Assembly (NCBI GenBank): GCA_001512765.1
Contig: LFSO01000019.1
Span: 154,878-218,402 of the forward strand
Direction: 5' to 3'
DNA from: Clostridiales bacterium DTU053
GTDB lineage: Bacteria; Bacillota; Clostridia; Oscillospirales; Acutalibacteraceae
Length of the DNA: 63,525 nt
The position numbers were made by a program, and so were the translations under genes. This document shows, in pieces, positions 23,237 to 31,959 of the stretch (positions are counted from its first letter, which is position 1; each line of letters starts with the position of its first letter). Below the pieces are notes generated by a model. It made no database searches, was not told the DNA's origin, and saw only the letters and a program-made list of their open reading frames with translations.

Positions 23237-23413
23237 TATTATTTCAAGCCCACCAAATGTAAAAATACGGTAATAAGGTAGAATAATAGTCATATTCATG
23301 AAAATTGTTCAAAAATTGTTTACAGACCTTCAATTTAAACACAATCGAAAAATATTAGTATATAGTCAGGAACTCCAATTCCTTTTCATTTTATTTTCTC
23401 TTCCCAAAGTAGT

Positions 23414-23444
23414 GCTCCGGAAAAATCCGGGGCATTATTTTTTT
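23414..23444 (+). terminator. Orphan plus-strand terminator
   Basis: GCTCCGGA-AAAA-TCCGGGGC followed by ATTATTTTTTTT. No plus-strand gene lies between this and the preceding terminator at 23209, so it may end an unannotated small RNA. Confidence 0.6.
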
Positions 23445-23449
23445 GCGCT

Positions 23450-23477
23450 AAAAAACCGCAGGGCAAAAGCTCTGCGG
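23450..23477 (-). terminator. Terminator of the small-gene pair
   Basis: On the minus strand CCGCAGAGC-TTTT-GCCCTGCGG followed by TTTTTT, directly after the stop of the 67-residue gene. Confidence 0.85.
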
Positions 23478-23484
23478 CATTTCT

Positions 23485-23688
23485 TTAAATCATCGCGTTG
23501 TCTGAAAGCTGTCTTACATATGCCTCCATTTCCTGCTTTGAGGAAACCTGAGAGGCGCCTTTTATGAACTTTTCCTTATCAGTTTCGGAAAGGCTAGCGA
23601 ATTGGGTTAAAGCGTCAATGTCCTTAGCCAAAGCGGAGGTAAGACCCAAAGGCATATCCGCCATGTTTTTTTTCTTATCCTTGCTCAT
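23485..23688 (-). CDS. Small conserved-looking helical protein
   Basis: A 67-residue protein starting at ATG 23688, with GGGGG seven bases upstream. It begins with a basic MSKDKKK, then a helical body: PLGLTSALAKDIDALTQFASLSETDKEKFIKGAS, ending in SSKQEMEAYVRQLSDN. The pattern of ALA...A...F..LS...K..I......SKQEM..YV..L resembles a short helical module seen at the C-terminus of some clostridial proteins and as free small proteins. The function is unknown. It is co-transcribed with the 64-residue gene upstream (16-base gap). Confidence 0.65.
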   Translation of the reverse strand: MSKDKKKNMADMPLGLTSALAKDIDALTQFASLSETDKEKFIKGASQVSSKQEMEAYVRQLSDNAMI

Positions 23689-23704
23689 ATTAAAACCCCC
23701 TGAA

Positions 23705-23899
23705 TCAGTTTCCTCCGGGGCCGTCTCTGCGCTCCCTGAAGTCATTGTGAGGCTGTGTGGCTGCCCACTGATTGTTGCCTGCTGATTTCTTGCCGGACTT
23801 TGCCTTGCCCTGAATTTCGGGCACGGGCTCTACAACATTTTTGGGATATTTAATTCCCAGTTCGTCCGCGCCGGGTCTTTTCATGCCCTGTTTTGCCAT
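23705..23899 (-). CDS. Small basic protein of unknown function
   Basis: A 64-residue Lys/Pro/Gly/Asn-rich protein, starting MAKQGMKRPGADELGIKYP at ATG 23899 after GGTAGGTG. It has no cysteine and no hydrophobic segment, and its C-terminal half (GKKSAGNNQWAATQP) looks disordered. It is followed after 16 bases by the 67-residue gene. I do not recognise it; the good ribosome sites and shared terminator argue that both are real genes. Confidence 0.6.
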   Translation of the reverse strand: MAKQGMKRPGADELGIKYPKNVVEPVPEIQGKAKSGKKSAGNNQWAATQPHNDFRERRDGPGGN

Positions 23900-23954
23900 A
23901 AAAACACCTACCTTCAAAATTATAATTTACAAAAAAGGTCGGTTTATGCAAAAT

Positions 23955-23980
23955 AAAAAATGGCGGGTTATTTGCCCGCC
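23955..23980 (-). terminator. Terminator after the GH13 gene
   Basis: On the minus strand GGCGGG-CAAATAA-CCCGCC followed by ATTTTTTAT. Confidence 0.85.
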
Positions 23981-23989
23981 GTTTGTTTT

Positions 23990-25846
23990 TTAATTAAATG
24001 ATAAAATTGCCGTTGTTTCGGAATCAATATTTACTCCTTTTTTGTCATCCGTTACTGCGCCGCCGATTAACGCTTTTGGATTTTTTATGTTTTCGGGCAG
24101 GTAATAGGTAATTTCATGATGGTTTTTATTTGAAATTACAAAAACGCTCTCGCCCTTTTCATTTTTTCTTATAAATGCGACGCAGCCCAGCATTGCGGAA
24201 ACGGGGACAAACTCCCCTTCCTTAAAGGCGTCGTGTGAGCTTCTGATTTCGCCGAGGGCTTTGAAGTGGTTAAGGATTTCCTCATCTTCATTTCCCCACG
24301 GAAAGCATCGTCTGTTGAAGGGGTCGACGCCGCCCTCCAAGCCTGCCTCGTCTCCGTAGTAGATGGTGGGAACTCCGGGCAGGGCGTAAATAAGGCTTGC
24401 GGCGCAAAGAAGGCGTTTTTTAGCTATTGCCTTTTCGCTGTCAGTGAGGCTAAACTCCGCCTGACGATTTTTATCTATGTGCGAGAGCTGAGCGCCCGAC
24501 AAAATTGTGAGTACCCTTGCGGTGTCGTGGGTGCCAAGGAAGTTCATAGAGGCGTCAAGGGCGGGCTTTGGGTAGTTTTCGCAGATTGTAACAATGCGCT
24601 CCATAAAAAGCTCCGCGGAGCCGCCCAGCATAAAGTCTATGACCGCCTCTCTGAAGGGGTAGTTCATGACTCCGTCAAGCTCGTCGCCGAGAAGGTATTT
24701 TCTTCTGCCGCCGTAGCTGATTTTGTTGCTTGCGTCCTCCCAGACCTCGCCCCAAAGAAGGGCATCGGGCTTATGTTTTTTAACAGTTTCGCGCACCTTT
24801 TCAATAAAGATATCGGGGAGTTCGTCGGCAACATCCAGTCTGAAGCCGTACGCGCCGTTTTTCAGCCAGTGGTTTACAACTCCCCTGTCGCCTGTTATGA
24901 ACTCTTTGAAGCTTTCCTCGTTTTCGTTTACCTCGGGCAGGGTTTTGACGCCCCACCAAGAGGCGTAGTCGTCTCTCGTTTCTCCGAACTTATACCATGA
25001 ATAATATGGGGACTCTGGGTCGTTGTATGCCCCGCCGTCGCCGTAGCGTTTATATTTATTGAAGTAAACGCTGTCCGCTCCCGTATGGCTGAAAACGCCG
25101 TCAAGAATGATTTTTATGCCGTACTCCTCTGCCTTCTTTGTCAGAGAAACGAAATCCTCGGCGGTACCGAGCAGGGGGTCGATTTTAAAGTAATCGGCGG
25201 TGTCGTACCTGTGATTTGAGTGCGCCTCGAAGATAGGGTTAAGATAAATCAGCCCCACGCCAAGGCTCGCAAGGTACTCAAGCTTTTCTTCTATGCCCTT
25301 TAAGTCGCCGCAGAAATAATCGTTATTGAATCTGCCGTTTTCATCGGGATACCATTTGGGAGTGCCGCCCCAGTCTGAGCGCAGCTCTCTGTCTTTCGGA
25401 ACATTCTCCTTTTTCTCTCCCGAGAAGCGGAACCTGTCGGGGAAAATTTGATAAGCCACTTTTCCTTTGAGCCAGTCGGGAGTACTGAAATTCTCATCGT
25501 AGACAGTCAGCTGCCATGGGACGCCCTCTCTGCCCACATAGCCTATTCCCGAACCGCTGTTTAAAACGGTGCCCCTGCCGTAAGGGGTGTCATAATCGAA
25601 TTTATAGAAATACAGTCCCTTATTGGGAGTTTTGAACTCGGTGCGCCAGAAGTGGAATTCGCCGTTTTCGCTCTTTGTCATGGGTATATATTCTTCCTTT
25701 TTTCCGTCGGGCCAGATAACAAGGAAAGCCTTTTCTGCCAATAAAGAGCTATGGAGCACAAGCGTAAAGCCTGTGCTCTCGTTTGTTTTTATTGCGCCGA
25801 AAACCGACTTGTATTTTCTGTCCCGCGAATTAAAGGCGATTTCCAC
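23990..25846 (-). CDS. GH13 alpha-amylase family enzyme (cyclomaltodextrinase/neopullulanase-like)
   Basis: A 618-residue GH13 enzyme with an N-terminal beta-sandwich (about 1-120), catalytic barrel and C-terminal domain. Conserved regions: I DGVFSHTG, II GFRLDVADEL (nucleophile Asp), III LLWGEVWE (acid Glu), IV FLGTHDTAR (Asp). The N-terminal domain and GGTPKWYPDENGRFNNDYFCGDL segment are like cyclomaltodextrinase/neopullulanase or maltogenic amylase types. It has no signal peptide, so it acts on intracellular glycogen or imported maltodextrins. It is translated immediately after glycogen phosphorylase (4-base gap), indicating joint glucan breakdown. Confidence 0.92.
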   Translation of the reverse strand: MEIAFNSRDRKYKSVFGAIKTNESTGFTLVLHSSLLAEKAFLVIWPDGKKEEYIPMTKSENGEFHFWRTEFKTPNKGLYFYKFDYDTPYGRGTVLNSGSGIGYVGREGVPWQLTVYDENFSTPDWLKGKVAYQIFPDRFRFSGEKKENVPKDRELRSDWGGTPKWYPDENGRFNNDYFCGDLKGIEEKLEYLASLGVGLIYLNPIFEAHSNHRYDTADYFKIDPLLGTAEDFVSLTKKAEEYGIKIILDGVFSHTGADSVYFNKYKRYGDGGAYNDPESPYYSWYKFGETRDDYASWWGVKTLPEVNENEESFKEFITGDRGVVNHWLKNGAYGFRLDVADELPDIFIEKVRETVKKHKPDALLWGEVWEDASNKISYGGRRKYLLGDELDGVMNYPFREAVIDFMLGGSAELFMERIVTICENYPKPALDASMNFLGTHDTARVLTILSGAQLSHIDKNRQAEFSLTDSEKAIAKKRLLCAASLIYALPGVPTIYYGDEAGLEGGVDPFNRRCFPWGNEDEEILNHFKALGEIRSSHDAFKEGEFVPVSAMLGCVAFIRKNEKGESVFVISNKNHHEITYYLPENIKNPKALIGGAVTDDKKGVNIDSETTAILSFN

Positions 25847-25850
25847 TGCC

Positions 25851-28301
25851 TCACCTGCTGTCGTCGTTAACCCTTGACCTTAAGTTTTCAAATCCGAATG
25901 CGGAGGGCGTGCCCCAGATATTCTCGGCATACTGCCTTACCGCTCTGTCCGCGGCAAAGCGGCCGGCTCCTGAGATATTGATAAGGGACATTCTGTTCCA
26001 TTTTTCCCTATCGGAATAAAGCTCGTCGGAGCGTTTTTGAGCAAGTCTATAGTCCGCATAATCGGCAAGAACCATATAGGGGTCGTAGTTTGTTATGGAC
26101 TTTGAAATCTCGTCAAAGCTCTTGCCGCCGACTCCGCCGCTGTTTATAAAGTCAATTGTGCGCTTTAAATCCTTATTGTTAAAGTAGTAATCGGAGGGTT
26201 TATAGCCGATGTTTCTGAGATGCTTTACCTCGTCCTCCTTAAGACCGAAAATGATGATGTTTTCTTCCCCTACCGCGTCGTAAATCTCCACATTGGCGCC
26301 GTCCATGGTGCCGAGGGTTATGGCGCCGTTGAGCATGAGTTTCATATTGCCCGTGCCGCTCGCCTCTGTTCCCGCAAGGGAGATTTGCTCGCTGATTTCA
26401 GCCGCGGGCATTAAAAGCTCAGCCTCGGTGACGGAGTAATTCTCTACAAAGATGACCTTGAGGTATTTGTTCACCTCGCTGTCGTTGTTGATAAGGTCGG
26501 CCAAAGCTGAAATAAAGCTGATAATCTTCTTTGCGAGAAAGTACCCGGGTGCCGCCTTTGCGGAGAATATATAGGTTCTGGGGATATAATTGCCGTTCGG
26601 GTTTTCCTTTATCTCAAGATACTTATTGAGGATATTCAGCGCGTTGAGATGCTGCCGTTTGTACTCGTGCAGGCGTTTGACCTGAACATCGAATATGGAT
26701 TCGGGGTCAATCTCTACGCACATTTTTTTCATTATATAATCGGCATATCTCTCCTTGTTTTTGAGCTTGATTTTGTTCAGCTCGTCAAGGACGGACTTGT
26801 CGTCAGCATATTTCCTTAAATTAATAAGCTCATCGCCGTTGTATACAAAGCTGTCGCCGATAAGCTCCTTAATGAAATTCGCAAGGAGCGGGTTTGCCTG
26901 ACAGAGCCAGCGTCTGTGAGCTATGCCGTTTGTCACATTCTTAAACTTTGAGGGCATCAGCTTGTAGTAATCATTGAAAACCGTATCTTTGAGAATACCG
27001 CTGTGCAGCTCTGAAACGCCGTTTACGCTGTGGGAGCCCGCTATGCAGAGATTAGCCATTCTGACCGCTGAGTCGGAAATGACGGCGGTGCTCTCCACAA
27101 GGTCGGGGTCGTGGCTGCTGTTCCATACAAAGGAGCGGAAACGATTGTCAATCTCCTTGATAATCTGATAAATCCTCGGAAGAAGTCTCTTTAAAAGGTC
27201 CTCGCTCCAGACTTCAAGAGCCTCGCGCATAACGGTGTGGTTGGTGTAAGCTATTGTGTTGGTGACTATTCTCCACGCGTCGTCCCAGCCGTAACCGCAT
27301 TCGTCAAGGAGAATGCGCATAAGCTCGGGAATTGCGAGGGTCGGATGGGTGTCGTTTATGTGAATTGCAACCTTCTCGGGCATATTGTCAAGGGTCGGGT
27401 ATCTCCTTAAATGCTTTCGGACTATATCCTGAATAGCGGCGGAGACAAGGAAATACTGCTGTCTGAGTCTGAGGCTCTTGCCCTCGGGGTGATTGTCGGC
27501 AGGATATAGGACCTTGCTTATAATCTCCGCCATGGAGGCGTTTTCCATAGCTCTTAAATAATTGCCCTCATTGAAAAGAGCCATGTCGATGCCGGGGGCG
27601 ACCGCTGACCAAAGTCTCAAGACGCTTATGCCCTTGCCTCCCTTGCCGGAGACATACATATCATAGGGAACCGCCTTAATCTTTTGGCAGTCCATAAGCT
27701 CCACATGGTGGAACTTTTCATGCCATTCGTCCTTAACCCAGCCTTCAAAGAGTATGTCGACGGCGCTCTCCTCCCGCTTTACAAGCCAAGCGTCGCCGCC
27801 GGAAAGCCAGAAATCGGGCAGCTCGGTCTGCCAGCCGTCAACCAGCCTTTGTTTAAAAATACCGTACTCATAGAGAATCGAATAGCCTGTTGCGTTGTAG
27901 CCTTGCGTCGCAAGAGCGTCAAGGTAGCAGGCGGCGAGCCTTCCGAGACCGCCGTTGCCGAGACCCGCGTCGGGCTCGATTTCGAATACTTTGTCAAGGC
28001 TGATGCCGTAGTCGGACAAAACCTCGTCAAAAACATTTAAAAGGTCAAGATTGTATAGATTATTCTTTAAAGACCTGCCCATGAGAAATTCCATGGACAG
28101 ATAGTATATATCCTTGGCGTTTTTCTCTCTTGCCTCTTTTTCGAATTCCCGCCTCTGACGATTCATCATTTCGGTGAGAATCATGGCAAGGGCGCGGTAA
28201 ACATGCTCATAGCTTGCCGACTCCGCGCCTACGCCGAAGAAATGAAGCAGCTTGCTTTCAAGCAGCTCTTTAGCTTTTGCTTTGGTAAGTTTATATTCCA
28301 T
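25851..28301 (-). CDS. glgP: Glycogen/maltodextrin phosphorylase
   Basis: An 816-residue GT35 phosphorylase that releases glucose-1-phosphate from alpha-1,4-glucan with pyridoxal phosphate. The PLP-lysine motif EASGTGNMKLMLNGA is clear, as are EPDAGLGNGGLGRLAACYLDALAT and HINDTHPTLAIPELMR. The length matches bacterial GlgP. It is the first gene of the pair with GH13. The start is ATG at 28301. Products would feed glycolysis through phosphoglucomutase, which is not in the window. Confidence 0.96.
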   Translation of the reverse strand: MEYKLTKAKAKELLESKLLHFFGVGAESASYEHVYRALAMILTEMMNRQRREFEKEAREKNAKDIYYLSMEFLMGRSLKNNLYNLDLLNVFDEVLSDYGISLDKVFEIEPDAGLGNGGLGRLAACYLDALATQGYNATGYSILYEYGIFKQRLVDGWQTELPDFWLSGGDAWLVKREESAVDILFEGWVKDEWHEKFHHVELMDCQKIKAVPYDMYVSGKGGKGISVLRLWSAVAPGIDMALFNEGNYLRAMENASMAEIISKVLYPADNHPEGKSLRLRQQYFLVSAAIQDIVRKHLRRYPTLDNMPEKVAIHINDTHPTLAIPELMRILLDECGYGWDDAWRIVTNTIAYTNHTVMREALEVWSEDLLKRLLPRIYQIIKEIDNRFRSFVWNSSHDPDLVESTAVISDSAVRMANLCIAGSHSVNGVSELHSGILKDTVFNDYYKLMPSKFKNVTNGIAHRRWLCQANPLLANFIKELIGDSFVYNGDELINLRKYADDKSVLDELNKIKLKNKERYADYIMKKMCVEIDPESIFDVQVKRLHEYKRQHLNALNILNKYLEIKENPNGNYIPRTYIFSAKAAPGYFLAKKIISFISALADLINNDSEVNKYLKVIFVENYSVTEAELLMPAAEISEQISLAGTEASGTGNMKLMLNGAITLGTMDGANVEIYDAVGEENIIIFGLKEDEVKHLRNIGYKPSDYYFNNKDLKRTIDFINSGGVGGKSFDEISKSITNYDPYMVLADYADYRLAQKRSDELYSDREKWNRMSLINISGAGRFAADRAVRQYAENIWGTPSAFGFENLRSRVNDDSR

Positions 28302-28702
28302 GCGCTCCTCACAATCTGCGGAAAACTCCGCGGTTATGATTGCAAAATCAATCTGTTAAGTACACTGTATTTACATAATATAACAAAATGCGTCCCTCTG
28401 CAAGAGATTCGGGGCTCGTGCTTTGTCAAAAGTGTTGAGTTTGACCCGCTTTATTTATGCAAAGTGCCAAAACGCTCTTTTTAAAGAATAAATAGCGAAA
28501 ATAAAAGTATGATTATTTTTAGACGACAAAAAATTCATTTTAGGGACAATGTCCCTACTATAGTATTTGCGTTTTTTTCATTTAAAGCAGTAATTTAATC
28601 ACAAATATACAGTACATCCATAATGAGGGGATTTTTTTGTATATTAATTTCCTGTTTAACCTATCTTTTTATGAATATAATAATAGCAGGGGGTGTTAGG
28701 GG
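28302..28702. other. Gene-free interval between glgP and a small Cys-rich gene
   Basis: No convincing coding region. It holds a GCGGA-AAAC-TCCGC hairpin in the glgP leader, a perfect AGGGAC-AAT-GTCCCT inverted repeat at 28542-28556, and a TATAAT at 28676-28681 that could be the -10 of the following gene, though its -35 is poor. Confidence 0.6.
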
Positions 28703-28903
28703 TTGAAGGTGCTTTCAAAATCTTACGAACAATACTGCTGTGTTCTTGAAAGAAATGTTGTGATGGAAGAAGCAACCTACCACAACGGCGGAATTAAACT
28801 TTTTTGCACCAACTATCCGCAGTGCTTTACCTGCGGCGGATGCAAGAATATAATTCTGAACGACAAAATAGAGAAAGCCGCTATGGTGAATACAATGATC
28901 TAA
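28703..28903 (+). CDS. Small cysteine-rich protein of unknown function
   Basis: A 66-residue protein with six cysteines, two adjacent near the N-terminus (YEQYCCVLE) and four in CTNYPQCFTCGGCKN, spaced C-x5-C-x2-C-x2-C, a pattern able to bind zinc or an iron-sulfur cluster. The start is TTG at 28703, just after AGGGGGTGTTAGGGG. No membrane segment. It stands alone with a terminator at 28932. I do not recognise a named family. Confidence 0.65.
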   Translation: MKVLSKSYEQYCCVLERNVVMEEATYHNGGIKLFCTNYPQCFTCGGCKNIILNDKIEKAAMVNTMI

Positions 28904-28931
28904 ACCTTACCTTAAAAAGTGGTTTTCATAC

Positions 28932-28952
28932 CCCGCCATTGGCGGGTTTTGT
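28932..28952 (+). terminator. Terminator after the Cys-rich gene
   Basis: CCCGCC-ATT-GGCGGG followed by TTTTGTTGTTTT. Confidence 0.8.
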
Positions 28953-28991
28953 TGTTTTGGGCTTTGGGCGCAGTGCTCAAAGCATTTTTGC

Positions 28992-29020
28992 TTTACAAGA
29001 AAACCTTATACTGTTATAAT
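28992..29020 (+). promoter_or_regulatory. Sigma-A promoter of thrC
   Basis: TTTACA (28992-28997), a 17-base spacer and TATAAT (29015-29020). The leader of about 80 bases contains one small GGGCT/AGCCC hairpin; no T-box features are seen. Confidence 0.85.
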
Positions 29021-29106
29021 GTTTAAGGTTAAAAAGCGGCTTTAAAAGGGCTGTTAGACAAAATATAGGGCTTTTTAGCCCGCAGGCTTTTGAAAGGAAA
29101 GAAATT

Positions 29107-30603
29107 ATGAAATACACATCCACTCGCGACAGCAGCCTTCAGATTTCTTCCGCCGAGGCGATAGTCAAGGGCATATCCCCCGACGGAGGTCTTTTTGTGC
29201 CCACCGAATTCCCCAAAGTCGACGGCGATTTTATAGCCTCTCTTACAAAGATGAACTACAAGGAAAGGGCAAAGGCAGTGCTGTCTTTGTTTTTGACCGA
29301 TTTTTCGGAAGATGAGATAAGCGGCTTTGTTGAAAAAGCTTACAGCGAGGGCAAGTTTGAAAGCCATGAGGTAGCCCCCTTAAAGATACTGCCTAACGGC
29401 GTCAGCTTCCTTGAGCTGTGGAAGGGCCCGACCTGCGCGTTTAAGGATATGGCTCTGCAGCTTCTGCCCCATCTCCTTACAGGCAGCGCAAAGAAGATTG
29501 GCGATGACAGCCTTATAGTCATTCTGACCGCCACATCGGGCGACACAGGCAAGGCGGCTCTTGAGGGCTTTAAGGATGTTGAGGGAACGAAGATACTTGT
29601 CTTTTATCCCAGCGAGGGCGTAAGCGACATTCAAAAGCTGCAGATGGCAACTCAGGAAGGAGGCAATGTGGGCGTCGCGGCGATTTACGGCAACTTTGAC
29701 GATGCCCAGAGCGGCGTTAAGGATATTTTCGGCGACAAGGCTCTTGAGGCTGAGCTTCTGAGCAAAAACATAAAGTTCTCCTCCGCAAACTCGATTAACT
29801 GGGGCAGACTTGTGCCGCAGATTGTCTACTACTTCTCCGCTTACTGCGATTTAGTAAATAGGGGAAAAGTAAAGTATCCCGAAAAAATCAACATCTGCGT
29901 TCCCACGGGCAACTTCGGCAACATTCTTGCCGCCTACTATGCAATGAGAATGGGTCTGCCCGTAAACAAGCTGATATGCGCCTCCAACCGAAACAATATC
30001 CTGACCGACTTTATCAAAACAGGTGTATATGACAGGAACAGAGAATTCTTTACCACCACTTCTCCCTCAATGGATATCCTTATTTCAAGCAACCTTGAGC
30101 GTCTTCTTTATGAGCTGAGCGGCAGGGACGACGCTAAAATCAAAGAGTGGTTCACTTCACTTAAAGAAAACGGCAAATATGAAGTAAGCCCCGAAGTCTT
30201 AAATGAGCTTAAAAGCGTATTTGAGTCGGGCTACTGTGGGGATGAGGAAACCGCCGCCGAAATTAAGAGGGTTTACGATGAATTCGGCTATCTTATAGAT
30301 ACCCACACCGCCGTCGGTTCATTCGTTTATGAAAATTACAGAAAGACATCGGGTGATGACACTCCCGTAGTCATAGCTTCCACCGCGAGCCCGTACAAGT
30401 TCTGCTCAAGCGTTCTCAGCGCTCTTGAGGGCAGAGACTCATCAGGCGAAAACGAGTTCGAAATTATGAGAAGGCTCGAAAAGCTCACAAACACAGCGGC
30501 TCCGAAGCAGCTTAAAAACCTTGAGGGAGTATCGCCGAGATTTACGGAAGTTTACGACAAAAAGGATATGCGGCAGGCAGTTTTTTCAATGCTGAATATC
30601 TAA
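29107..30603 (+). CDS. thrC: Threonine synthase
   Basis: A 498-residue fold-type II PLP enzyme converting O-phosphohomoserine to threonine. The N-terminal YTSTRDSSLQISSAEAIVKGISPDGGLFVP is the usual threonine synthase opening. The PLP lysine is K113 in GPTCAFKDMALQ, and TATSGDTGKAALEGF is the phosphate-binding loop. The length is that of the long (E. coli/yeast-like) form. The start is ATG at 29107 with GAAAGGAAAG upstream. It is a single gene with its own promoter and terminator. Confidence 0.95.
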   Translation: MKYTSTRDSSLQISSAEAIVKGISPDGGLFVPTEFPKVDGDFIASLTKMNYKERAKAVLSLFLTDFSEDEISGFVEKAYSEGKFESHEVAPLKILPNGVSFLELWKGPTCAFKDMALQLLPHLLTGSAKKIGDDSLIVILTATSGDTGKAALEGFKDVEGTKILVFYPSEGVSDIQKLQMATQEGGNVGVAAIYGNFDDAQSGVKDIFGDKALEAELLSKNIKFSSANSINWGRLVPQIVYYFSAYCDLVNRGKVKYPEKINICVPTGNFGNILAAYYAMRMGLPVNKLICASNRNNILTDFIKTGVYDRNREFFTTTSPSMDILISSNLERLLYELSGRDDAKIKEWFTSLKENGKYEVSPEVLNELKSVFESGYCGDEETAAEIKRVYDEFGYLIDTHTAVGSFVYENYRKTSGDDTPVVIASTASPYKFCSSVLSALEGRDSSGENEFEIMRRLEKLTNTAAPKQLKNLEGVSPRFTEVYDKKDMRQAVFSMLNI

Positions 30604-30644
30604 AGTTTTAAGCTAAAGTTAATTAAAAATATGTAAATTTAAAA

Positions 30645-30712
30645 AGCAAGACGGCTGCCATGCGCATTAAAGTGAATCGTTTTAGCAGCACGACAGCCTC
30701 TTGCTATTTTTA
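30645..30712. terminator. Bidirectional terminator between thrC and the DUF1540 gene
   Basis: AGCAAGA(C)GGCTG and CAGCCTCTTGCT form a long stem with one bulge, followed by ATTTTTATT on plus; the minus side exits through TTTTTAAATTT. Confidence 0.75.
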
Positions 30713-30722
30713 TTAGGGGTAG

Positions 30723-30899
30723 TTAGCAGTTCGCGTGTTTATCCAGCTCGAAGGTTATACATGCGGTTTCGCTGCAATCCTTTGCATTACGGGTTCCTAT
30801 CTCTATTTCTCCCGCCGTGCACCTCTGTTCGGGCGTCTGGTAAACACAGTTCTTAACTTCGCACTTGATATTGTTTATTACATGTCTCTTCTCGCCCAT
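30723..30899 (-). CDS. DUF1540 domain small protein
   Basis: A 58-residue protein with the DUF1540 cysteine pattern: IKCEVKNCVYQ, RCTAGEIEIGT, CSETACITF. Members are widespread in clostridia and probably bind a metal through these cysteines; the function is unknown. The start is ATG at 30899 with GGAG eight bases upstream; the open frame extends to 30974 but without a ribosome site. It is convergent with thrC. Confidence 0.88.
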   Translation of the reverse strand: MGEKRHVINNIKCEVKNCVYQTPEQRCTAGEIEIGTRNAKDCSETACITFELDKHANC

Positions 30900-30926
30900 T
30901 TTTACGGCTCCTTTCGCCTGTCCAAT

Positions 30927-31013
30927 GACAGCCGAAACCCCAAACTTCATATCCAATCCGGCAACAGCCTTCACATCATATCGGATGTGATCCGTCGGAT
31001 TCGGCTGTCTTTT
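30927..31013. repeat. Highly structured inverted-repeat element
   Basis: GACAGCCGAA (30927-30936) and TTCGGCTGTC (30999-31008) are perfect 10-base inverted copies. Inside, TCCGGC/GTCGGA and CACATC/GATGTG form further stems. TTTTT follows on the plus strand. It could be a small RNA with terminator, the leader of the DUF1540 gene, or a miniature repeat. Confidence 0.5.
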
Positions 31014-31103
31014 TGGACATTAATATTATCGACCTATCGATTTTTTATATCCCTTGAAAATATATCTTTTTAACTTCAAAAAAGCGTTAAAACGGAGAAA
31101 AAG

Positions 31104-31796
31104 ATGTCTGTTTTTGCAATCGGCGACACACATTTATCCTTTGGTACTGACAAGCCCATGGATGTTTTCAGGGGCTGGACTTCTTATACCGAAAAACTGA
31201 GAGAAAACTGGATAAAGTCTGTCGGCGAAAACGACACGGTTGTAATTCCCGGCGACATCTCATGGGCGATGCGCCTTGAAGAAAGCGAAAAGGATTTTGA
31301 GTTTCTTCATTCTTTACCCGGGGAAAAAATAATACTCAAGGGCAACCATGATTATTGGTGGAGCACAAAGGGAAAAATGGACGCTTTTCTCTCAAGCAAA
31401 GGTTTCCATTCCATAAAAATTCTTCATAACAACGCTTACAAAGTCGGAGATTTCGCAATTTGCGGCACAAGAGGCTGGTTTTTTGACGATGACGAGCCGC
31501 ACAGCGAAAAAATTATTTTAAGAGAGGCTATGAGGCTGAAAACCTCTTTGGAATGCGCGATGAAGCTTGGCGGAGAGCTTTTGGTTTTTCTGCATTATCC
31601 GCCGCTGAGCTCCACGCAAAAATGCGATGAGATTTACAATATCCTTCTTCAGTATCCCGTTAAAAGGTGCTTTTACGGTCACATTCACGCGGACATGACG
31701 GAAAAATATTCCTACTTTTTTAAAGACGGAATCGAATTTAAACTGGTATCCGCCGACTACTTAAAATTCTCCCCGCTTTTGATTGAGGAATTTTAG
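31104..31796 (+). CDS. Cytoplasmic metallophosphoesterase
   Basis: A 230-residue calcineurin-like phosphoesterase. Motifs: AIGDTHLS, IPGDISWAM, LKGNHDYWW and YGHIHADM, giving the two-metal site. No signal peptide or anchor. This compact clostridial type is annotated as a phosphohydrolase of unknown substrate. The start is ATG at 31104 with CGGAG upstream. It is followed after 160 bases by the foldase gene, apparently a separate unit. Confidence 0.88.
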   Translation: MSVFAIGDTHLSFGTDKPMDVFRGWTSYTEKLRENWIKSVGENDTVVIPGDISWAMRLEESEKDFEFLHSLPGEKIILKGNHDYWWSTKGKMDAFLSSKGFHSIKILHNNAYKVGDFAICGTRGWFFDDDEPHSEKIILREAMRLKTSLECAMKLGGELLVFLHYPPLSSTQKCDEIYNILLQYPVKRCFYGHIHADMTEKYSYFFKDGIEFKLVSADYLKFSPLLIEEF

Positions 31797-31959
31797 CATA
31801 GTACCTTTAAATTTTTGGGTCTTGCGCTATCTTTAGATTTATTATAATATATTTTAGTGTTAACTTAGGATTTTTTTGTTACTTCTGCCGCTATAAATGG
31901 TTTTGCGGCTGTTTGATTAAAGACTATAGCTTTTACCAGCAGTAAGGAGACAGCAAATT

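Noticed and set aside
23298-23567. 89-residue plus-strand frame
   Set aside because: It runs through two terminators and into the small minus-strand gene; no ribosome site and no protein-like composition.
24266-25000. 244-residue plus-strand frame inside the GH13 gene
   Set aside because: All four GH13 motifs are on the minus strand.
29021-29106. T-box or threonine attenuator before thrC
   Set aside because: The leader is only about 80 bases, without a T-box sequence, specifier stem or strong terminator.
30899-30974. N-terminal extension of the DUF1540 protein
   Set aside because: The extra 25 codons have no ribosome site, and GGAG stands correctly before ATG 30899.
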